A stretch of 24,984 nt of DNA from Amoebophrya sp. AT5.2 (Eukaryota > Sar > Dinophyceae > Syndiniales > Amoebophryaceae), in assembly GCA_005223375.1 (NCBI GenBank), contig RXOD01004269.1, positions 1-24,984 of the forward strand, read 5' to 3'. Within the stretch, counting starts at the first letter, position 1. Every line of letters begins with the position of its first letter. A model generated the notes under the pieces. That model was not told where the DNA came from. It searched no databases and saw only the letters and a list, made by a program, of their open reading frames with translations. Shown in pieces: positions 9,228 through 19,900 of this stretch. A program made the translations under genes and the position numbers.

Positions 9228-9242
9228 TCTGAAAGTTTCAGA
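9228..9242. repeat. Palindrome copy 8 (15 bp), at a predicted 3' splice site
   Basis: TCTGAAA-G-TTTCAGA. Its TTTCAG provides the AG acceptor predicted before gene Y exon 3. The first downstream ATG is at 9271. Confidence 0.85.
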
Positions 9243-10654
9243 CCAGAGCCTCATCCATAGGATCGCCCTCATGCATCCCCAACTACCCACAGGTTTACTA
9301 TGCGACAAGGTGGAGAAGGGATTCACGCTGGTCGAGACGCTCTACATGCGCACGCGCGAGCAATGGGCGGCCAGTCTGGCGCCTGGGGCTTGCGTAGCCC
9401 TCGTCCATCGCGCGGCCCCGGACGCCACGGATGTACGGCGCGACAAGCTCATGCAGAGCGAAGCCGCGTCGTACAAAACTATCCGGAAGGACTGCTTTGC
9501 TCCGGGCGGTGGCGGCAACGATGCAAGCGAGGACATCGCGCTCACCCAGCCTTTGTTCCCTCGCGGAGTCCTCACGCACGGGGGCTGGGATCACTGCGCC
9601 AGTGATTTTTACAGCATGTGCGAAAAGCTGCTGCCGCTACCTGGCTCCGTGGTTCGGGATTTCCTCCCGGAACCTTTCGCCGACTCCCCCCACACGAATG
9701 TGCTGGGTCTGGTGACGGATGCCGGGTCAGACGTCGATAAGTACGCCTCCGCCCTGATCGAAAAAAATCGGGCGTGTCGGCTTCTTCGATGCCGCCAGCT
9801 GGGGCTCTTGGACAAGTTTGGCTTCGTCCCCACACAAGCCCACATCGATCTTCTCCGCGCCGAAGATCGTCCAGCGAGCTCCTCCGGCGCGCGGACCTTT
9901 TTTGGGGATGACGACGAGCCGGAGCCCGCACGTTCCGCAGCCAAAGAAGAAGCCGCTTCGGGGGCGCGGCATCTTCTTCAGCCGCAGCCGTTTCAAGCAG
10001 ATGAGGCTTCGCACGTTGCAGCCCCAGCCCCAGCAGAAGTGCCCGTCGACGCAGCACCCGCACCGGAACCAAACGACAGCAGCAGCCTGGACGTGCTCGA
10101 GCAGGAGTTGGGTGCAAGCTCCGTCGTGGCGGAGGGGGAGGCTGCTGGCACCGGCACGACCGGCCCGGGCCCCGTCCTCGTCGGCACCGAGAGCGAGTCC
10201 AAGAATCATCAGCCGGAGAGCCCGAAGAGGTTCGATCTTGCTGGCGCGCGAAAAGCTCTCCGGAAGCCACGTCCACGCGGGAAGAAAGCTGCCGCCAAAG
10301 TCGCCGGGGCAGCGGCAGCTACGAGCACGGCAAAGAAGAAGCAAGACCAATTGCAGTCGTCAAACCCGATGGGAGGCGCGGCGACGTCAAACGACCCCCG
10401 AGCTGATTCCTGTCCATCGTCGTCGAGCTCGTCGTGCGCGATCGGGCCGGCAGCATCCCTTGCAAGCATGTCGGCGAGAATGGACGACGCAAAAAACAAG
10501 CCTCCGGTAGCAGCAGTGCCGGACGTGGCTGTGCGCGAACTCTCTGCCACCAGTCGGCGCGATTGCGGGGGCGGAAACCTCAACAGCGTCTCCGCTTCCT
10601 CCATCCGGTTCTGCGACCCGTCGCCGTCGCGCGAGCATGAGCTTGAGCTGCAAG
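9242..10654 (+). CDS. Gene Y, predicted exon 3 (unrecognised protein)
   Basis: Open frame from 9190 to 10662. I start it at 9242, after the TTTCAG acceptor (two bases complete the split codon), and end it at 10654, before GTACTT (phase 1). Residues encoded by about 9260-9880 look globular (Cys, Trp, His and Leu spread evenly, with an LTHGGWDHCASDFYSMCEKLL stretch cut short by no stop). From about 9880 the protein is low complexity, Ala/Pro/Glu/Ser-rich with basic patches (RKPRPRGKK near 10270). If exon 3 is a first exon instead, translation would begin at ATG 9271. The bases after 10654 read only two more codons to TAA, consistent with an intron start. No family is recognised. Confidence 0.65.
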
Positions 10655-10968
10655 GTACTTAATTATAATTCTGAAAGTTTCAGATTCAGAGTCAGACTCT
10701 GTTTGGCTCCGAGCCCAAGCTACGCCGCAACAACTTACTGAAGCCAACTGCTTACTTCTACTTACTTTGATTTACTAGGGCGAAGCTTCAATATCAATTG
10801 ACCCGAACAGTATCTGCTCTACTATTGCACTGACGTAATCAGTAGCAGTACCTACGGCACGAAAGCAATTATTTCCTATTTTCGATCAAAATACTTTATC
10901 TCTCGGTTAGCTTTAGTCTAAGGGTAAGGCCCGTAACTACTAGTACTAAGCACAAAATATTTTTACAG
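10655..10968 (+). other. Gene Y, predicted intron 3
   Basis: GT-AG intron of 314 bases: donor AAG|GTACTT at 10655, acceptor TTTTTACAG ending at 10968, phase 1. The sequence inside is much more AT-rich than the exons on either side, has stops in all relevant frames, and carries palindrome copy 9 just 15 bases after the donor. This is the best supported intron of gene Y. Confidence 0.7.
10670..10684. repeat. Palindrome copy 9 (15 bp)
   Basis: TCTGAAA-G-TTTCAGA, 15 bases inside predicted intron 3 of gene Y. Confidence 0.85.
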
Positions 10969-13900
10969 ACTACTGCGCCAAACCGCCTGGCGGCGCAGCA
11001 AGTAGCATCTCCGCAGCAGGTGGCAACATCTCCCTCTCCGCAGCCTGCTGTAGTAGGGGCGCTGCTTCGCAGGCAGATGCAGATCCAGACGCATGCGACG
11101 GCGGACTTACCGCCGGTAACTCCGCGGCTGGCGCGGCAAGCGGGGTCTCGGATCCTGGCTCTGCAGATGATCTCGAGCTGGCTGAAGAGGATGATCTGCT
11201 GGCGGATTCTTTCCCGCAGCCGAAGAAAAGGAAGCGCAACGCGGCTGCCCCTGCACGCGCAGAAACAAACGCTGCAGCCCCGACCGCGTCCGCAACTACT
11301 TCCGCTTCGGGGGCAGTAGCAGCAGCACCTTCCTCGAAGCGCAGGTTTGCCCCAGCCAGCAACCAGCAAGCGAAGCGGCGGAAAGCCAGCAACGATCCGT
11401 CTTCGGGCGCAGTCTGCTTCTTTCAGAATGAGGCCGCTTGCGATTCTGGCGAAAAGCAGGAAGACGAAGCGCCGGCGCCGCAGAGTGGTGAGCTTCTCAC
11501 GGACCTGCTCATAGTCCACCTCTGGTGTCAATTGCACCAGGTGCATCTTGCTTTGGGCTTGTTGGTGCTCATCGTCAAGTTCGTTTGGGGCACGTGGGGC
11601 GACGGGTTCTCGCGGGTCATGCACAGCACGTGGCTTAGCCTGCGCCACTGGTTCCAGCTGTCGCTCCCGCAATGGGTCGACCGCCGGCGGTTGACGTTGG
11701 CCCCCTTCGTCGGCGGACTGCTCTCAAACGAGGACCACGTGAAAAGCAGCGTCACCGATGAGAACTTGAAGAGGAAGCTCATCGAAGAGAACACGGAACA
11801 TTTTAAGCGCGCCCGTGACTCGGTGCGGGAGCCATGTTTTTGGACGTGGCTGAGGGCTATGCTGGGACCGCTCGAGCTTCTTCAGCAAATCGGGCGCAGG
11901 CTCCAGAAGTTGACGAAGCTGTCGCATACCCGCGTAAAAATCGCGGCCTACTGTCAGCAGTGCCCACGGATTGCCGTCCAGTCTGCTGAATGGGACGCGT
12001 CGACGAGTGGGTTCCTTGGGACGTGCGGACGGCGCTCGGAGCTGCAGCGAATCGGGCTGGTACTCCGCTTCACGATGCAATCGGCGATGACGCTTCGACA
12101 TGCTCCGCTGCGTTGTTTTCCGTGGCTAAACAACCTCCTACTGTCCCGCGACTCAGTGATGCGCAGGAGGGTCGCCAAGTTGCTGCTCGACTTGGAATGC
12201 GAGGCTCTGGACGAATTCAGCCTGTGGCTTCGCGTGAACTTTTACGGCGCCGTGCTCATCATTGCCCTCGGCGGGCTCGCGGACTCCATGTTGCGTGCCG
12301 TACTCACGTCGTTCGGAAGAGCCACCACCCCAACGTCCCAGGGGACAGAAGGCGGCCACAGCGTCGGATCCGCAACGCGAGCGGCGGCGCACAAAAGAGC
12401 GGAGACAGAGCGCGTGGCTACGCGACAACATCTGATGATGGCGGATGTGTTTCCAACTTTCAACCATCTCGAGCAAGTAGATAAGATGCTGCGGCAAGAG
12501 CAGGACCGCCGGTACGGAACTTGTTCCTACGGGCGGTGGGGGTCGAACAAAACAGTCTCCGCGATGAATGCAGCGGGGGCGAGCAACTTCATGTCGACCT
12601 CCTTCACCAAATCGATCAGGGAGAACATCGCAATGGGGAAGGTGAAAGCCAACGATCCGAAACTGAAAGTTTCAGTTTCCGCTGCAGCGACGTTGAAGCC
12701 GGAACGCGAGCGGTTGTGGCCGTCCAGCACCTCGGGCCCGTCCTCGAGCTTGGAGGAGCAGTCATCTACTTCGGACGGAATTGTTTTCGAGGGCCAGTCC
12801 ACGACGTTGCGGCGCGCTCGGACGATCCTTGTCGAGGAGAAAAGCGCCTCGCCGGCTGCTTGTGCCTTTATTGAAGCTCCGAAGCGCCTACCAAAGGGCT
12901 CCGCGCATTTACCTTGCGATACTAGCGCCATCTCCGAGGCTGCGGGGATCATGGCCGCCGAAAACTACGGCGACTTCGTGGATGTCGGAGCGATGAATCT
13001 CAGCATTGGCGGCCTCGTGAGGAGGCATCTTTCGCCAGAGCAGGTGCAGGAGCTTCGGGACGCTGCTGCGGGCTCCAGCAGCGCCAACCCGCGCCCCGTG
13101 GTCGTCTGCCCCCGCTTGCTGCTGTACGTGAAGCCCGGCACCAACAAGAAGAATCGAAACATGATCGCAGCAGCGTGCCCTCGACTGAAGCTCGCAGATC
13201 GGAACCTTCTCAGCGAACAGCAGCAAGCTGGGCTCCATTGCGAGATGGAGTACTTCCAGGTCGACTTGCTGAGTCAGTGTTCCTTGTCGGACGCGATCAA
13301 GCGAGCTGCGCAGAAAGAGGAGCAGGATCTGAAAAAGCCGCTGAAACTCGAGGTCGCGAACAGCTGGTCCGTCGTGAAGCACGATGCGAAGAGCGGCGTC
13401 CTCATCTTACATATGCCGCTAGCATCGTGGCAGGTGGTAGAGGTAATTCCGAACAGCATTATCAGGTCGCGGAAAAAGATGGAGCGGCAGGAAGGTGACT
13501 TGATAGCTGCCGAGCGTCAGCGGGCCGGAGCGGATGGTGACGAAGATGGAGAGGAGCAGCGAGCCGTCTTCTCCTCAACGTGGCGCGACTTCGACACCGC
13601 GAAGCTCGTGCCGGAACGGAAGGCGCAACCCAACTTGTGCGACATCCAGTTGTACTTTGTCCCCACAGCGCGGTGCTGGATAGCGGCGGTGCCGAGAAGC
13701 TGGAGGGCCCGCAGAAAAGGAGATGGGAAAACGGTGGCGGAGAAAAAGCGTTTTGGCCGCGCAGCCGCGAAGGCACCGTCCGGCGAGGGAGTTTTTTTCG
13801 AGACGACTCTGTTCAACATCGCAGAAGCGCGCAGATCGATAGTCGCCGACGTCTGCAAAGTGATGGAATGGAGCCCGGTAGAGGTTGACGAGAAAGCCGA

Positions 13901-14057
13901 GGCGCGCGCTGCGTCGGAGATGAGGAAGTTCCTGCTCGCTCGCTCGCAGGAGAATAAAGCGAAGTCGAAGAAGACCGCGCCGAAAGGAAAACAGGACGCG
14001 CCGGCGGAGCTGTCGGAACTCTCCTCGTGCACAGAGTCGGAAAGCGAGGACTTCTAG
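10969..14057 (+). CDS. Gene Y, predicted exon 4 (C-terminal half, unrecognised)
   Basis: An open frame runs from before 10969 to TAG 14055-14057. The part before 11532 lacks a usual start codon but is clearly the same frame: Ala/Ser-rich, an acidic patch (LELAEEDDLLAD), then a basic PKKKRKR patch near 11217-11237 that looks like a nuclear localisation signal. Two hydrophobic stretches follow, near 11490-11603 and 12241-12306, so membrane association cannot be excluded. The middle and C-terminal parts are mixed charged and globular, ending in a Lys-rich then acidic tail (ESESEDF). Palindrome copy 10 lies in frame at 12661-12677. With exons 1-3 the protein would be about 2193 residues. Length, NLS and tail style resemble ORF E, but no shared domain was established. 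Confidence 0.65.
12661..12677. repeat. Palindrome copy 10 (17 bp), inside an exon
   Basis: AACTGAAA-G-TTTCAGTT within predicted exon 4 of gene Y. It is read as Lys-Leu-Lys-Val-Ser-Val, a different frame from copy 5. Confidence 0.85.
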
Positions 14058-14158
14058 AGCAAACGGAGCTGGAGCTGGACCGGGCGGGGTCCACGAAGAT
14101 GAAGAGGTCCAGGTCGCGGATTCAGATGCAGCCTGTTGGTATAGTTTTGAGTTTGAGA

Positions 14159-14164
14159 ATAAAT
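14159..14164 (+). promoter_or_regulatory. Possible polyadenylation signal of gene Y
   Basis: AATAAA lies 102 bases after the gene Y stop codon, in an AT-rich stretch. Position and sequence fit a polyadenylation signal, but a chance match is likely enough that confidence is modest. Confidence 0.3.
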
Positions 14165-14464
14165 AAGACACACGTTTGGATTAGTCGTTGTCGCATTCGC
14201 AAGCTTTTTTCCGGTAGGTTATTTCTCGCCATGGTGCTCGAAATCCGCTTCAGGTTTCCTACACCTACTTGCGGCTGCCGCTGCGGATACATGACTGCTC
14301 ATCAGCTACATCGACTTCTACGCGAACGCGACGGCACGACAGACGCAGGCACTGGCATTGAGCCATGTCTGTATGCCTGGGGAAAGCCCCACAGCTCAGG
14401 TTCATGGGCATGATAATGCTGGATTCTATTACTTGACTGATGTACCCACGGCATTGCCTTGATC

Positions 14465-14477
14465 CTGAAACTTTCAG
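14465..14477. repeat. Palindrome copy 11 (13 bp)
   Basis: CTGAAA-C-TTTCAG, 408 bases after the gene Y stop codon. It is the rightmost copy seen in the window. Confidence 0.85.
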
Positions 14478-16140
14478 AAAGATGCAGCCTCCTAGTCGTA
14501 GTGAGGACCCACCCGCATCCGTCACCTAGTGTTAAAATCGCAATGGACAGCCACACTATATTCACAGGCTGTGGCTCGTCGTGCTGCCTGCAGCCGTGGC
14601 AAGTTTCGCTGCTGAACGCCAGATGAACCAGTTGCGCACAAGGAGGCTCTACTACTTATTCTCCAAAAGTTGGCACTTCTTTCATTGGATGCCTGCGGTG
14701 AAATTCCAATTGATGACAGCATGAGGCAGCTGTGAATGCCGCGGAACAATGGATGGTGGACAAACTTTAACACGACGACCAGGCACCTTCCCGGGCGCAT
14801 GCTTATCTTTTTGCACACTCGCCACCTCCGTCAGCGCCAGGACTGCTTCGTCAGGAGAACGTGTCTGTTTCGTCATTTCGTCGTTTGTTTCGTTGCCGCC
14901 ACCGCTACGCAGACGCCAACCTGGACACAGGTTTTCGTGGGGAAAGGTCCTCGCAACGACTTGGGGGCCTCGAACAATGACCATGCCGACGGGTCGGTCG
15001 GCGAAATTTTCGCTGAAGATAGGAAGCTCGTAAGTACCTGACGTAGAGAAAGTTAGTTCATTTTTTGATGGTCGCACAGTAATGCGACAGGTGTAGAAAG
15101 GTAGTTCTTCAGTGACGGCCAGTTGCCGGAAAAGTAGTGTTTCTGAAAGATGCAGAAGCAAGCGTATGGCTTGGGCGGTTTTTCTTATTCTAGCGGAAAT
15201 AAACGCGAAGTATCGAAGTAATTTTCGCCAAATCAAAGAACTGCAGTGAAAACGATGGTAAGTTTCTGCAGGTTTCAGAAACGGCCATTTTCGGACACTG
15301 AAGCGTAGTACCAGTGGAAGCACAGCTCGAGCTCTTCGCATGTGCTGCGAACCGTAAAAATGCATCACCAGAACCCGGCAAGTCTTGGTCAGAGGACGAA
15401 GGAACTCGTACAGCGGCATGCAATTTTCGTAGCTCGTAAGCGCCCGGGAGCGGGAAGTCGTCGCACTGAGAAGTATGCATCGCAGCCTTCTTCTTCGCTT
15501 CACGCCTGCTTTTTTTCTTCAGACGTGCGAACTCCAACAGCCAGCGTGGGGCTTCTTCAATCTCACGGGACAGCAGTCGGTTGCATCGGCACCCTTTTTT
15601 TTGTGGATTCGGTCAGACCGTGACTTCTTTTTTTTTGCGTGCGCGCACGTAAGCCAAGGCAAGCTAGGCATATCGCAAGCAGGGCGAAAGCACTTACATT
15701 CTTCGGCAGCAGCCGCCCACACAGCATGATGTTAGTCCTAGACAGCACCCCTACCCACTACTTGCACACATGCTGACACTCGACAAACGCAACTCATACA
15801 CATGCCACGTCATCACTGTACTGCTCCTACTTCTTCGGCTGTTCATCAATCTTCCTCAAATTCAACACCCTCTAGCCAAAAGCGTCAGCACTTTGTTGTC
15901 GCTATCGCCTCCCGACTTCGGTCGTCAAAAAATACTTCTTCGGAAGACTCAGCTTCTCGCCGCCGTCCTGGACGAGCACACCAACAGCCCCAAGGTCAGC
16001 CTCCGCGATCAGGTAAGACATGGTCATAGACCCGCCGAATCAATTGTAGTTGTAGCCAGCTGATAGTAAGTGGTAGCGCTGGGCCCCATTCCAAATCTAC
16101 TGATTGGCTATAGCGTGCTTCTATTTTTCTAAATTTCATA

Positions 16141-16180
16141 TTCGTCTAGGTCTACGTCTCCGTCTCGATCTCCATCTCGA
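16141..16180. repeat. GTCTCN/ATCTCN hexamer repeat
   Basis: Tandem six-base units GTCTAC, GTCTCC, GTCTCG, ATCTCC and ATCTCG, about 65-100 bases before the gene X ATG. This mirrors the patch just before the ATG at 7909. Confidence 0.7.
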
Positions 16181-16243
16181 AACGGAAACACAGGCACACT
16201 CCGTTTTCCTCGGATCCCACCACCATCTTCTGCACGATCCAAG

Positions 16244-16556
16244 ATGATGGCCAACTCGTCCGCCATGCCCGCACAGGGCCGCAGCGCCTCGCTGTCGGAC
16301 GCGCAGAACGCTGCCGCGCTGCAGCAGCTGAAGCAGGACATGAAGGAAAACCTGGGCGAGTTGAAGGCGTACCGGGTCAACAAGAACCAGTTCTTCGACT
16401 TCGCGAAAACCGCCACGATGATCCAGGACGTGCAGCTCATCACGGCCGCGGACCTGGCCCGCATGGAGGACACGGACCTGAACCCGCTGCGCGCGGCGGG
16501 GCACGTACAGACCCTGTACATGTACACGGTCAAGGGATCCTGGGTCACGTCTGAAG
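16244..16556 (+). CDS. Gene X, predicted exon 1 (unrecognised protein)
   Basis: ATG 16244 opens a strongly G/C-third-position frame. I end it at 16556, before a GT (phase 1), because the codons after that point lose the bias, although the frame stays open to 16672. The protein is hydrophilic and helical (LQQLKQDMKENLGELKAYRV), followed by a mixed segment (ITAADLARMEDTDLNPL) and HVQTLYMYTVKGSWVTSE. The join to 21949 gives ...VTSE-VMPGGQ... in frame. The frame is also open upstream to an acceptor at 16149, so the true start could be upstream. No domain is recognised. Confidence that it is coding is good; the join across the 5.4-kb intron is less sure. Confidence 0.65.
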
Positions 16557-16985
16557 GTCGGTGCGTATTAAGAGTAAGAGAAAAGCGACCGCCGTGCCCG
16601 CTTTTTGATGTGGTCGAGCTTTTTCGAAAGGATGAACTGCTGCGCCGCAAGCAGCAAGTAGTTAGGACTTGACCAGATCGATGCCCAGTGATCGAAATCC
16701 GGGCGAAATATGAAAAAAAGTTCGGATCTTCAAAATGAAAAAATGTTTTTTCTGTTCTTGCAGTTGGTCTATTGTGATCTGTTGGCTTTGTTCCTTCCAT
16801 GTTCTGGCTAGATATAATATCACGAATGTTTCCGATCTTGGTGTTTCCGATGTTATTTCTCATGCTGTTTGATTTGTCAGGCTGTCTGATTTGGGTGCGA
16901 ATGTTATAGCGTTTTTTTCTAGTTTCGAAGTAGTGCTGTCTGTTTGTGCCTCCATAGATGTAGCGTAGCCACCGCCGCAATACCA

Positions 16986-19900
16986 ATGCCGCTTGACGTC
17001 GACGCGCTCATGCGCGAGCAGCTTGCCTTGTGTGAAGCTATTCCCGATGATGACGATGCTGATGGGCTTCAGGAGGGCAACCTTGACGACCCGTCTGCAG
17101 GAGGCGGAATCGTCGGCGATGGCTCGCCAGCCTCCAACAGCAGTGAGTTTCTCATCCCTCCCCCAACTGATTCTGCTGCGCCTGGTGTCGCAGATTTTGA
17201 GCAGCAGAAGGAGCACGTTGCGAGTTGGTTCCGGAACGCCCGCGCCGCCACGAAATGGCAATCGCGGATCTACAGCAAGGTCACGCCTTTGGTCCACGAT
17301 TTCTACCGGCAGGTTTCGCCGGTGCTCGCCGGCAGTGTTTGCGCGACCCACAGCACGTTCCGGATCGAGTGCGATGCGACGCCTCTCGGGCACAGAACGG
17401 ACCGCAAGTGGGGACAGAGCATCGACCGCAGCGCGAAGGCCATGCTGGTGGCGTTCGATGTTTCTTGGCTCATATCAGCAGCCGGCACCGCGCTCGACGA
17501 GGATCATGCTACGCGGAACGCTAGGGCTGCCGAGTGGGTGACTTTCGAGCTTCCTGTGGACGCGCGCTTGCTAACATCGAGCAAAGAAGACCAACAAACG
17601 GAAACGGAGATGGTGTTCGATATCTTAGCCAGCGTGCCGGGGCTTAGGGAGATGCTGAGCAGCGCCACCCGTCCAGTGGAGTTGCTTGTGGCATTCGATT
17701 CGGCATCAAGCAACATTGGCGCCGCCCATTTGTTCGGGGCGTGGGTGGAGGAATTGAATCCGAACGCTGTGGTAGTGTTTCGCCCGTGCGCGCTGCACGG
17801 GCTGAACAAAACGATCTCAGATTCAGCAGCCCTTCTCTGCACATCGCTCGGGTTCGAGCTCGCGGCCGTGGAGAAACGGATGCACCTCACGGCCCGCCTG
17901 TACGGGAAGCAGGCGAACTGCATCAATGAAGCTGTGGACACTGTCGCAAGGGCTGGCCGGGTGGTTGCGGCTGACCACTCCGCCTTGGACCCGGATGCCC
18001 TCGCCGCTTACCGCCACATGGTTAGCATGCTCGAGCTCTTCGATGGCAAGAACCAGTGCGAAGTTTTTCCGGACAGTGGTGCTGTGCATGTCCTGGCCAG
18101 CGATGACGACTGCGATACCGAGCTGCTGCAGGGCTGCGAGAAGTTTCTCGACCGCGGGGCTAGTAGCTTCCACCGCGTCTTCTCGAAACCATGCACGCCC
18201 TCGCTCACACGTTTCGCGACTGCAGCCAAAGCGGCGGGGGAGCAGTGGTTGATGTGGTTCTTTCAGAAGTCGGTCGGTGGAAGCTTGTCGTGGGATGAAT
18301 GGAAGCGCAGTTGGGCATCGCCGCACATCGGCGATGGCGATCGCTTCGACTTCGCGGATGGGGAGGAGGAATACAGAACGCTTTGCGCTTGCATCGCCCT
18401 CGTTGCCTATCCAGGGAACCGGCTGCAGAAGCGCGTGATGGCGAAAAGCAACCGAGAAAGCTGGGCGGAGATGGCTGCGAAATACGAACGAGACATCCAA
18501 GAGGTGCTGACGCTGATAGCTGGGGCTGGCGTGTGGAGGCTGCTGAATGTGGACGAAGGGACCGCTGAGCTGCTGAAGACTGTCATTGGTGCCGCATTGC
18601 GTGCGCAATTCAGCATGACAACAGACGAAATCTTCTTGCGCTACAGCTACGACCGGCTCATGAACGACCTCCACACTTCGAGCTGCAGCGACTGGCGCAC
18701 GATCTTGAACCGCCACGCGAACGCCTTAGAAGACGGCCCAGTTTTGTACAGTGATGTCACGCAGAGATCTGTTCTCCGGCTGAAAAAAATGGCCGATGAT
18801 TTGGACGACTGTGCCGCGGTGGAGATGCTCGGGGGGTTTGTTTTGTCGTGGCTGAAGCAGAGCCGGTCGACGTTGCGCGTCGAGCAATTGCGCGCCCGGT
18901 ACCAGAGCTACATGCGGGGAATTTTTTGGAAGGGTGTCAGCGATTGCTCTCAATATTTGGTCCGGTCTTCAATACATGCGGCGAAGCGTCTGGCAGCCTC
19001 CTCGCAGTGGGTCGAGTCGATCATCCCGGCACCAAAGCTGAAGCGCGGGATTGATGTTTACGTGAGCAACACGTTCGAAGTAAACGGACTCTCGGGCTGG
19101 AAGCAGTGGTCTGAGGAGTTGAAGGACTCTGATCGGAAGCACTACGCCAGCCTCGCGAAGAAGATGCACGCGGAGGCGATGGAGAGGCACCGGACTGCAG
19201 AAGCCGAACGAACACGCAACGAAAAAGCCAAGGAATTCGACTACATCAGCGCGGACTATCGGGCTGAGTTCTATGGCGCGCTCGCGAAGTTCGTGGAGAC
19301 GCATTGGCGCCAGATCGCTGCGGAAGCTGCGTACGCGGAGCGGAAGAATTACTGCGAGAGGCGTGTGCCGCGGCAGACCCCCGGCTCGGTCAAGGTTCGA
19401 GGCGATATCTCAACAGGAATTCGCCGCCGCATCGGACAACTGGCGAAGAACTTGGCGCCAGCAAAAGAAGGCCTCGCCGCTTGTTCTGCAGCTCCCGCGA
19501 ACGGCTTGCAGCAAGATGATGAGCATGCTGAGATCTTTCACGAAGCCCCTGCCAGCCCTGTCGCCGTGCAATCGGCCGCGCGCTTGTTCTTGGTGGAGTA
19601 CGAGCATGGGGACAGCAATGGGGGAGGCATAGGTCTTGGCGCGACTTTGGCTCCCACGCGCGCGTTTTTGGTCACGTCTGTCGCACTGAATCCATACAAT
19701 TTCTGGGGCACTGCACTAGAGCAGCAAGGAGACAGCTCGTGGAAGCTCCCTGGCAAGGTGTCTGCGGATTCTGTCGTGAGTGGTTCGACGCTAGCTAATG
19801 TGCAGGGCGAGCGGGTCTATGTGGCGGGTCTAGTCGGGGGCAAGGTGCTGAAGGTTGGCGGGCGTCTCCAAGTCAACGAAAAGAAGAAGCCCGAGCCAGA

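Larger units (their letters stand above)
6742..9241 (+). other. Gene Y, predicted intron 2
   Basis: Predicted intron of 2500 bases, phase 1, donor GTATGA at 6742, acceptor GTTTCAG ending at 9241. The acceptor is the right half of palindrome copy 8. It contains palindrome copies 6 and 7, at least six hexamer repeat patches, and the compact GC-rich ORF at 7909-8328. Apart from that ORF no gene is seen. The length and the embedded ORF make this the least certain join in gene Y. Confidence 0.35.
14058..16243. other. Region without a convincing gene between gene Y and gene X
   Basis: It begins with the gene Y 3' flank, including an AATAAA at 14159 and palindrome copy 11. From about 14680 to 15540 both strands have open frames. 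The minus-strand frame 14682-15503 has 273 codons but starts only at GTG and has no recognisable content. A plus-strand frame from ATG 14736 ends at 15029, exactly before a perfect GTAAGT donor, so it could be an exon. Neither is called. From 15600 to 16140 I see T-rich tracts and no gene. A hexamer patch at 16141-16180 immediately precedes gene X. Confidence 0.4.

Noticed and set aside
11020..11319. Plus-strand ORF of 99 codons at the start of gene Y exon 4
   Set aside because: A Gln/Arg-rich alternate frame of exon 4; the exon 4 frame carries the acidic and NLS-like patches and continues for 3 kb.
13575..14171. Minus-strand ORFs opposite the end of gene Y
   Set aside because: Antisense shadows of exon 4 with Arg/Leu/Ala-rich composition.
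15141..15283. Further palindrome copies near 15141 and 15265
   Set aside because: They resemble TCTGAAA...CAGA but the arms are mismatched or offset, so they do not meet the TGAAA-S-TTTCA core.
17823..18716. Minus-strand frame of 297 codons opposite ORF E
   Set aside because: An antisense shadow; ORF E on the plus strand carries transposase-like motifs and is 1299 residues long.
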